Below are positions 55,021 through 64,000 of a DNA stretch of 64,000 nt, piece after piece. The position numbers were made by a program, and so were the translations under genes. The notes under the pieces are model-generated. The model was not told the DNA's origin and ran no database searches. It saw only the letters and a program-made list of their open reading frames with translations. Origin of the DNA: Rugalucina vietnamica (Eukaryota > Mollusca > Bivalvia > Lucinida > Lucinidae); assembly GCA_964017185.1 (NCBI GenBank), contig OZ024879.1:22633456-22697455 (forward strand), read 5' to 3'. Position 1 is the stretch's first letter. Each line of letters begins with the position of its first letter.

Positions 55021-56270
55021 AAAAAGGTACAGGTAGGCAATGATCAGGAAAAGGCGCAATCAGAAAGAAATTCAAATTCTAAATACTGAGGCGGGAAAAA
55101 ACTAAATTGACAATTAGGTACAAATACATAGAGAACATATCCATAACTGAGTGAGCAGTTATTTCCCAATAGGCGGCCACACAGTTAACCGAACTTAACT
55201 AAAACTATGAAAACGTACATAAGGTTCAAACAGCACAGAAATTCGTCTCCAAAACACACAACAAATAGAAACACAACAGAAGTATCGCCTTGGAAGATCT
55301 GATATATAAAATTACTGGGGGGAGGGGTTTAAATCGATACAGAACTCTGACCTCACCCTCATATTCTGCAGTAGTTCACAACATTTAGTTAGTTGTTCGG
55401 CCCTCATGGTGAATCTCTAACTAGTCAATGAATCATCAAGGACAAACAAATAAATCATGATAACCACCATGATGAATCAAAAATGAGTATTGATATATTC
55501 AGTTAGCTGTCAGACTATGGAGATCCCTAGGCGCCATATAACTTACTGAAATCCGGAGCAAAAGAAAAACACCAGTCAAACCCCTGTTGGCCAAGCAACA
55601 GACAAGAAGCTCTGGCCCCAGCCAACTAAAATGAATAGCTTTATGTCGGTGCCATCATCAGTCATCAGAGTCTGACGCCCGACCCACCTGCGTGCAAATA
55701 AAGAAGTCAGAGCATAGTTATCAAATCATGACTGGGTTAAAAACTTGCATGCAGACTGTCGCATTACATTAAAGTTATAACCTTTATGTGTGTAACGTGT
55801 AATGATTTTTTCTGAACTGAAAACTGTCAAGATCAGGTGAACCTCCTCTGGTCTTAATCATACATGAATAGTGGTAGACGGAATATTTCCATGTCCTTAG
55901 TGCTCCGTTAGACCTCTCCACACGGAATTGGAGCGAGGTCACAAAATGTATCGGAATGCAGGTTAGCCAGCTGATCTAGAATAGTGGGTGACAGTAAAGT
56001 AAATGGCCCTGCTCATTGTTTTGTATTATGTCATCACAATTTGACAGATCCCTGACATTTTTCTGGATCATAGTTTGGTGTTATGCAAAGATGGCATATA
56101 AAGCAAAGATGGCATATAAAGCATGTTTTTATCCCACTGGTGTTACATCAGGCAAAAATTGCACATAACTATGTATTTTTATCTCTTACTTACTATTAAG
56201 AATATAGTATCCAAAATACTAAGCAGACGCAAGTTGTAATAGCTAGCTGAGATTAATAGTCATTGTTTGT
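55021..56270. other. Middle of the 5.5-kb element, no feature seen
   Basis: It holds no open frame of note and no repeat matching other parts of the window, apart from a small duplicated AAAGATGGCATATAAAGCA near 56085-56122. Confidence 0.4.
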
Positions 56271-57826
56271 AAAAGGTGTGCTTATCCCACCCACTTCTAA
56301 GGCAAAGCAAAACCAGAATAAATGCATTCAAAGACCTTTACTATTCAGGCATATTTACCATTTAATTTTGAGAAAGCTGTGATCAAGCAAAAGATGAAAT
56401 AAAAGGAAAACGTTGCACACATTTGTCATATTTTCATTAAAATGTTACAAATTTTGGACATTATTCTGATCCTGGGCTAACATGTTTGGCGTAAAGTTAG
56501 GGTAAAATTGCATGAACTCATGTATTTGATTCACTTTTTATCTATTTTTAATACTTTATGTCAAAATAACTAACTAGAAGCAAGTTGTGACAACTTAATT
56601 AAGAGCTAAATGGTTATTTTTGTCGAAAGGGTCTGTTTACCCCACCCACTTTTGAGGCACTTTTATCAGACATCAGGGTCAGAATAAAGCCATTTAAAGA
56701 ACTTAGTGATTAGCCTAACAACTAATTAAAGTTTAAATGGTGTTTTCTAAGTATTATATCAATAATGAGTGACAGTGAAGAAAACAGTTGTACCCCGTAC
56801 TCATATTTTCATCAAAATTTGACCAATTTTGTATGGTTTTCAGGCCCCTGAAAAATATTTTTGATGTTTAGCCATTATAAAATGACATGAATCTTTCTAT
56901 TTGTATGCATTCTCTTCTAATATAATCATTTTGAGTCGAAAACCAAGTAAAAGCATGTTGTGGTAGCTAATTTTATGTATACAGCCATTTTCAAGAAAAT
57001 ATGCCGCCATCTTGGTGGCCATTTTCGATTTCTCTTACCAAAAATGTGCTAAATTGCATAGAGCATGTATTTGTATCACATTTCACCTATTATAAACATT
57101 CTATGTCAAAATAACTAATTAGAAGCAAGTTGTGACAACTTAATTAAGTTAAATGGTTATTTATGTCGAAAGGGTCTGTTTACCCCACCCACTTTTGAGG
57201 CACTTTTATCAGACATCAGGGTCAAAATAAAGCCTTTTAAAGAACTTAGTCATTTAGCCTAATGACTAATTAATGTTTGAATGGTGTTTTATAAGCGTTT
57301 AATCAATAATGAGTGACAGTGAAGGAAACAATTGTACCCCATCCTCGTATTTTCATAAAAATTTGACCAATTTTCTATGGTTTTCAGGCCCCTGAAAAAT
57401 ATTTTTGATGTTTAGCCATTATAAAATGACATGAAACATTCTATTTGTATGTCTCCTCTTCTAATATAATCATTTTGAGTCCAAAAATCAAGTAAAAGCA
57501 TGTTGTGGTAGCTAATTTTATGTATACAGTCATTTTCAAGAAAATCGCCGCCATCTTGGCGGCCATCTTGGATTTCTCGGACCGCACCATGATTTCAGCC
57601 GATCACCCTCGATTTTCTTGCACCTCAGATATGTCTCTAACCATTTATGGAAAAATTTTCTCTGGACCTCTCGTGCACACGAATGACCCCTCAGGGACTG
57701 GAGTAAGTATTATGATTTCTAAATATTTGTGCTGGGTTATGATTTTGTGTAAATGTACAAAAGATTTTAATCTCAATGATGAAATTAACCATATGAAATA
57801 AGTTTCAATGGCTGTATTAAGCTATT

Positions 57827-59186
57827 TTCATTATGTCTCCCCCCGACAGGGCCGGGAGACATATTGTTTTTCCCCGTGCGTCTGTCCGTCCGTCTGTCTA
57901 TCTGTCTGTCTGTCTGTCTGTCCGTCACAAATCGTGTCAGCTCTATAACTTGAAAACCGTTAAAGATTTTTCAGTGAAACTTGGTACACTTGTAAACCAC
58001 GACGAGACGATGTGTCATGCACAAGAACCATAACTCTAGCTTGAGTATTTTTGGAGTTATTTCCCTTTGATTATTTTCGATACAATTTCGTGTCCGCTGT
58101 ATAACTTGAAAATGGTTAAAGATTTTTCAATGAAACTTGGTACACTTGTAGACCACGACGAGACGATGTGTCATGCACAAGAACCATAACTCTGGCTTGA
58201 GTATTTTTGGAGTTATTTCCCTTTGATTATTTTCGATACAATTTCGTGTCCGCTTTATAACTTGAAAACCGTTTAAGATTTTTCAATAAAACTTGGTACA
58301 CTTAAAGAGCATGACCAGACGATGTGTCATGCACAAGAACCATAACTCTGGCTTGAATATTTTATGAGTTATTTCCCTTTGATTATTTTCCATGCAATTT
58401 CGTGTCCGCTTTATAACTCGAAAATCATAAGAGTTATTTCAATGAAACTTGGTACACTTATAAAGCACAATGAGATTACGTGTCGTGCTAAAGAACCATA
58501 ATTCTTGCTTGCATATCTTTTGAGTAATTTCCCTTTGATTATTTTCCATACAATTTCGTGCCCACCCTATAACTTGAAAACCGTAAGAGAAATTTCAGTG
58601 AAACTTGGTACACTTATAAAGCATGATGAGACGATATGTCATGCACAAGAATTATAACTCTTGCTTTCATATCTTTGGAGTTATTTCCCTTTGATTATTT
58701 TTCCATACAATTTCATGTCCACTCTATAACTTGAAAACTATAAGAAATATTTCAATGAAACTTGGTACCCTTATAAAGCACGATGAGATGATGTGTCATG
58801 CTAAAGAACCATAACTCTTGCTTGCATATCTTTGGAGTTATTTCCCTTTGATTATTTTTCATTCAATTTCGTGTCTGCTCTATAACTCAAAAACCATTAG
58901 AGATTTTTCAATGAATCATGGTACACTTATAAAGCATGATGCACAAGAATCATTACTCTTGCTTTCATATCTTTGGAGTTATTTCCCTTTGATTATTTTC
59001 CAAACACTTTCGTGCCCCCTCTATAACTTGAAAACCGTAAGAGATATTTCAATGAAACTTGGTACACTTATAAAACAGAATGACAGGATATGTGATGCAC
59101 AAGAACTATAACTCTTGCTTGCATATTTTGGACATGCACGTAGAAAGTGGGGAGACATCAGTTTTCACATAGAAAACAAATTCTAG
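57827..59186 (+). mobile_element. F4 tandem-repeat element, Helitron-like
   Basis: The start ATGTCTCCCCCCGACAGGGC forms a hairpin with CGGGAGACAT, then CCGT/CTGT microsatellites, then about seven ~165-bp units (ATAACTTGAAAACCGT, ATGAAACTTGGTACACTT, GAGTTATTTCCCTTTGATTA). The end is GTGGGGAGACAT, the inverse of the start, then the hairpin GTTTTCACATAGAAAAC and CTAG before T. Confidence 0.8.
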
Positions 59187-59448
59187 TTATTCTATAGAAT
59201 TCCTTAATTGGGATCAATCCACAATTAACAAAATGTTAAAGTCTGCTCAGCTCAAACAGTGCTTCCTTTGCCATATTGTTCTGTTGAAGTTTTAAAATGC
59301 AGCACCAATCTGTTTTGATTTGTGATAGTCTATTTTCTGATTCTCATTTTGATGGGAGGCTATTCACTGTAGTTGTATATTCTCTTTCGTACCTGTGCAG
59401 CAAGTGTGTGGACAGGTCTTAATTGGCCTGGTTAGAATGTAATTTATT
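59187..59448. other. Spacer, no feature
   Basis: Short AT-rich spacer between F4 and the F1 cluster. Confidence 0.4.
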
Positions 59449-60111
59449 AGCTCACCTGAGCCGAAGGCTCACAAGGTGAGCTTATAGTATACCAATCAGT
59501 CCGGCGTCCGTCCTTCATCCATCCGTCATCCATCCGTCATCCGTCGTCCACAATTTAAAAGATCTCTGAAACCGCTTGGCCAATCAAAGTGAAATTTTAT
59601 GTGGAGCATCTATGGGTAGGGAGAACGAAAGTGAAAATTATGGATTTTTTGAAAACTATTGCAGCCTGAGAACTAAAAAGTGGTAGATGTAAACAACTAA
59701 TGGAGTAGATGAAGGTATGTGATTAATTTAGGTCAAGGTCATCTCTTGACCTTGGCTGTTCTATCCATACACACTTTTCAAAGATCTTCTTCTCTGAAAC
59801 CGCTTGGCCAATCAAAGTGAAATTTTATGTGGAGCATCCATGGGTAGGGGTTAGGAAAGTTTGATTGCCAAATCCAGGTCACGTGACCAAGATGGCCGCC
59901 ACGCCCATATATGGTAAAAAACACTCAAAAATCTTCTTCTCCTGAACCGGCAGGCTGATTTTCAAGAAACTTGGTATGTAGCATTTGGGACTCCAGCCCA
60001 TCATAATTTGATCAAATGATGACCCTAGGATGACCTTGACCTGTTTAATGCCAAGGTCAGTTTGGGAAACATAGGCTTTTACATGGGAAAAAGTGAAAAT
60101 TATGGATTTTT

Positions 60112-62482
60112 AGCTCACCAGAGCCGAAGGCTCACAGGTGAGCTTATAGTATACCCATGCTCCGGCGTCCGGCATCTGTCCGTTGTCCGTCCACAATTTC
60201 AAAGATCTTCTTCTCTGAAACCGCTAGGCCAATCAAAGCCAAACTTCACATGGAGCATCCTTAGGAAGGGGGAACAAAAGTTAATATAAATGGTCAAGGT
60301 CACATGACCAAGATGGCCACCATGGCTATAAATAGCAAAAACCTTTAAAAATCTTCTTCTCCAGAACCAGGAGGCCTATGATTTTGAAACTTGGCATGAA
60401 GCATCAAGCAATGGAGCTCTACAAAGTTTGTATAAATCATGACCCTGGGATGACCTTGACCTTTTTTACAGCAAGGTCAACTTAGGTTACCCATGCATTT
60501 GAATGAGAAAAAATAGGAAAATGTCATTTAATGGCAAAAAACTTGCTAGGAATGAGCAAATGGACAGAATATTCATGTTATGAATATATTTTGGGCCCAG
60601 AGGGTTGTCTGCCCCTGCCCCGGGGCTATATACATGTGTATGACCATAATATTCAAACATCTTCTCTGAAACCGCTTGGCCAATCAAAGCCAAACTTTAT
60701 GTGGAGCATTTTTAGGAAGAGTGAATGAAAGTTTGTATGAAAGGTCATGGTCAAGGTCACATGACCAAGATGGCCGCCATGGCTATAAATAGCAACAACC
60801 TTTAAAAATCTTCTTCTCCAGAACCAGAAGGCCTATGATTTTGAAACTTGGCATGAAGCATCAGGCAATGGAGCTCTACAGAGTTTGTATAAATCATGAC
60901 CCTAGGATGACCTTTACCTTTTTTACAGCAAGGTCAACTCAGGCAACCATGCATTTGAATGGGAAACTAGAGGACCATTGGTCCTGTAGCTCACCTGAGA
61001 GATTATCACATTGTAAGCTCATGAGATTTAAATTAATTGAGAATCGACCAATGAAAGTTTATGCATGGACACTATTGACCCCCGGGGCATGGCCAAATTT
61101 GACCCAGGGGCATGACTGGCACAATTTATAATGGGGACTACCAAACATTGCTACATACAAAATATAGAAGCTCTGGGCCTTTTGGTTTCAGAGAAGATTT
61201 TTGTTAGTTTTTCCCATTGTAAGTCTATGGAAATTATCTACCCCCGGGGCGTGGCCAAATTTGACCCCAGGGGCATGGCTGGCACAATTTATGTAGAGGA
61301 CCATTAGCCATTGCCACATACAAAATATCAAAGCTGTGTGCCCTGTGGTTTCAGAGAAGAAGATTTTTGAATTTCTTTCCCATAGCAAGTCTATTGAGAC
61401 TATCAACCTCCGGGGCCTGGCCAAATTTGACCCCAGGGGCATGAATGGCACAATTTATGTAGAGGACCATTAGCCATTGCTACATACCAAATATCAAAGC
61501 TGTGGGCCTAGTGGTTTCAGAGAAGAAGATTTTTTAATTTTCTTCCCATAGTAAGTCTATGGAGACTATCAACCCCCGGGGCGTGGCCAAATTTGACCCC
61601 AGGGGCATGAATGGCACAACTTATGTAGAGGGCCATTAGCCATTGCTTCATACGAAATATGAAAGCTGTGGGCCTAGTGGTTTCAGAGAAGAAGATTTTT
61701 TTAGTTTTTCCTATTGTAGGTCTATGGAGACTATCGACCCCCGGGGCGTGGCCAAATTTGACCCCGGGGACATGATTGGCACAATTTATGTAGAGGACCA
61801 TTAGCCATTGCCACATACAAAATATCAAAGCTGTGGGCCCTGTGGTTTCAGAGAAGAAGATTTTTGTTAATTTTTCCCATAGCAAGTCTATGGAGACTAT
61901 CAACCCCCAGGTCGTGGCCAAATTTGACCCCAGGGGCATGAATGGCACAATTTATGTAGAGGACCATTAGCCATTGCTACATACCAAATATCAAGCTGTT
62001 GGCCTAGTGCTTTCAGAGAAGAAGATTTTTTTAGTTTTTTTCCTATTGTAGGTCTATTCAAGGTCACATGACCAAGATGGCCACCATGACTATAAATAGC
62101 AAAAACCTTTAAAAATCTTCTTCTCCAGAACCAGAAGGCCTATGATTTTGAAACTTGGCATGAAGCATCAGGCAATGGAGCTCTACAAAGTTTATATAAA
62201 TCATGACCCTGGGATGACCTTGACCTTTTTTACGGCAATGTCAACTTGGGTTGCCCACACATTTGAATGGGGAAAATTGTTACAATGTCATTTGAAGGTC
62301 AAAACTTGCAGTTAATTGGCAAATGACTGAAACTTTATGATTTAAAAAAGAAATTGACTCCAGAGGTTGCTCTGACCCTGCCCTAGGGTTATATACATGT
62401 ATATTACCATTTTGGTCAAACAAGTTTATTGGTATATATCTCAGGTCTCAGGTGAGCGTTTACAGGACCATTGGTCCTCTGG
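60112..62482 (+). mobile_element. F1 element nested in the outer F1
   Basis: It starts AGCTCACCAGAGCCGAAGGC and ends with CTCAGGTGAGC, GGACCATTGGTCC, CTGG. The host resumes with TTTTGAAAACTATTGCAGCC directly after. It holds two ~450-bp units, then a reversed F6-type element (60967-62055), then the rest of its own array. Confidence 0.8.
60967..62055 (-). mobile_element. F6-type element, reversed, nested in the nested F1
   Basis: On the minus strand it ends with CTCAGGTGAGCTAC, the hairpin GGACCATTGGTCC, T, CTAG and then T. The array is about six ~165-bp units (GTGGCCAAATTTGACCCC, GGTTTCAGAGAAGAAGAT). The 5' start is missing at about 62055. This is a third nesting level. Confidence 0.7.
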
Positions 62483-62940
62483 TTTTGAAAACTATTGCAG
62501 CCTGAGACCTGAAAAGTGGTAGATGCAAAACAACTAATGAAAGTATGTGATAATTTTGGTCAAGGTCATCTCTTGACCTTGACCGGTCTGTCGTCCATAC
62601 GCACTTTTGAAAGATTTTCTTCTCTGAAACCGCATGGCCAATCAAACTGAAATTTTATGTAGAGCATCCATGGGAAGGGGTTGCGAAAGTTTGATCGCCA
62701 AATTAGGGTCACATGACCAAGATGGCCGCCACGCCCATATATGGTAAAAACCACTCAAAAATCTTCTTCACCAGAACTGGCAGGCAGATTTTCACGAAAC
62801 TTTGTATGTAGCATTTGGGACTTCAGCCCAGAATAGTTGATAAAATGATGACCCTAGGATGACCTTGACCTATTTTACAGCAATGTCAATTTTGGAAACA
62901 TAGGCTTTTACATGGGAAAAAGTGAAAACTATGGATTTTT

Positions 62941-64000
62941 AGCTCACCTGAGCCGTCAGGCTCACAAGGTGAGCTTATAGTATACCCATGCTTCGTCGTC
63001 CGTCGTCCGTCCGTCGTCCGTCGTCCGTCGTCCACCATTTTCAAAGATCTTCTTCTCTGAAACAGCTTGGCCAATCAAAGCCAAATTTTACATGAAGCAT
63101 CTATGGGAAGGGGGAACCAATGTGTATATAAATAATCCAGGTCACATGACCAAGATAGCCGCCATGCCCATATATGGTAAAAACCCTTCAAAAATCTTCT
63201 TCTCCAGAACCGGTGGACTGATTTCAACGAAACTTGGCATGAAGCATTGATGGCTCAAGCACTACAATGTGTATATAAATCATGACCCTGTGATGACCTT
63301 GACTTATTTTACAGCAAGGTCAACATAGGTCGCCAATGCATTTGAATGGGGAAAACTTATAAAATGTCATTTAAAGTCATTTAAAGTGAAAGTCTTGCAG
63401 GAAATGGGCAGTAGGACTGAATATTAATGATTTTCAAAAAAATTGGACCCCAGGGGCTCATATGTCCCCACCCGGGGCAATATACATGTATATTACCATA
63501 ATATTCAAACATCATCTCCTCTGAAACCGCTTGGCCAATCAAAGCCAAATTTTATGTGAAGCATCAATAGGAAGGGGTAATCAATGTGTATATAAATAAT
63601 CCAGGTCACATGACCAAGATGGCCGTGATGCCCATATATGGTAAAAACCCTTCAAAAATCTTCTTCTCCAGAACAGGTGGATCGATTTCAAAGAAACTTG
63701 GCATGAAGCATCAATGGCTCAAGCACTCCAGTGTATATAAATCATGACCCTGTGATGACCTTGACTTATTTTACGGCAAGGTCAACATAGGTCGCCAATG
63801 CATTTGAATGGGGAAAACTTTTAAAATGTCATTTAAAGTGAAAGTCTTGCAGGAAATGGGCAGTAGGACTGAATATTAATGAATCTGAAAAAAATTGGAC
63901 CCCAGGGGCTCATATGTCCACACCCCGGGGCAATATACATGTATATTATCATAATATTCAAACATCTTCTCCTCTAAAACCACTTGGCCAATTGAAGCCA
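62941..64000 (+). mobile_element. F1 element, 5' part, running off the window
   Basis: It starts AGCTCACCTGAGCCGTCAGG with a long GTCCGTCGTCC microsatellite and has two ~440-bp units before the window ends. It stands at the same site of the outer repeat as the copy at 60112. Confidence 0.8.

Larger units (their letters stand above)
52201..57700. mobile_element. 5.5-kb long-inverted-repeat element
   Basis: Ends CAGTCCCTGAGGGGTCATTC and its inverse start long arms: about 700 bp on the left, and about 1.4 kb on the right with two to three direct ~520-bp units (each with CCACCAAGATGGCGGC, ATGGCTAAACATCAAAAATA and AAAAGTGGGTGGGGTAAACA). The interior holds ~270-bp repeats (53110-53740) and an F6 element. 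No transposase frame exists and no clear target duplication is seen. The superfamily is unassigned. Confidence 0.75.
59449..62940 (+). mobile_element. Outer F1 element of the nested cluster
   Basis: It begins AGCTCACCTGAGCCGAAGGC with its hairpin and GTCCGTC/CATCC microsatellite. Its own units, about 460 bp, include TGAAAACTATTGCAGCCTGA and GACCAAGATGGCCGCCACGC. The first unit junction (59630-59665) is intact. The next two are interrupted by further F1 copies at 60112 and 62941, at the same base. Its 3' end is not seen in this window. Confidence 0.75.

Noticed and set aside
61188-61948. Repeated open frames with the word PGVKFGHAPGVD on the minus strand.
   Set aside because: They are read-through of the ~165-bp tandem units of an F6-type element. 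Periodic repeats without stops give such frames.
154-63060. CRISPR-like arrays suggested by regular repeats.
   Set aside because: The arrays have adjacent, diverged units without unique spacers, and the DNA is clearly metazoan with introns.

Overview
The window looks like invertebrate nuclear DNA, most probably from a bivalve mollusc. The reasons are very high repeat density, tRNA-derived SINEs, several families of tandem-repeat elements whose hairpin starts (AGCTCACCTGAG, ATGTCTCC, ATGCCCCCAACT) I associate with bivalve genomes, and one intron-rich host gene. The species cannot be read from the sequence.

Layout. 1-7.0 kb: a 2.2-kb terminal-inverted-repeat (TIR) element (1329-3555, ACAA target duplication) next to a mariner-like MITE (3572-4484). 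7.0-9.3 kb: LINE fragments and an inverted minisatellite. 9.3-13.5 kb: a three-layer nest of DNA transposons (9-bp, 9-bp and 8-bp target duplications), including arrays of roughly 30-bp palindromes with a GGTACC core. 13.6-19.9 kb: a LINE with ORF1 and ORF2, carrying a TTA-flanked MITE, with a second, antisense LINE between the two ORFs. 20.8-25.4 kb: nested MITEs built on the motif ACCGGAATGGAC.

27.5-51.4 kb: the only convincing host gene, on the + strand. Three shared exons (27601-27690, 28480-28636, 35236-35904) end in a phase-1 donor. They are followed by four separate terminal exons: one very basic (43332-43726) and three that each encode a pair of C2H2 zinc fingers (45582-45790, 48020-48240, 51213-51427). 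All four start in phase 1 and carry their own stop, so the locus can be read as a switchboard: one common N-terminal half joined to alternative DNA-binding tails. Predicted isoforms are 436, 374, 378 and 376 aa. The introns are full of MITEs, SINEs and tandem-repeat elements, and some MITEs sit directly against the splice acceptors of finger exons.

52.2-64 kb: a 5.5-kb inverted-repeat element (52201-57700), then tandem-repeat elements to the window end. At least six families of these elements, scattered from 25.9 to 64 kb, share one plan: a start hairpin, a GTCC/CTGT-type microsatellite, a tandem array, and (where the 3' end is visible) a short inverted repeat, usually a small hairpin and a CTRR-like end before T. 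I interpret them as non-autonomous Helitron/Helentron-like elements. In the last 5 kb two such copies lie at the same position of successive repeats of an older copy.
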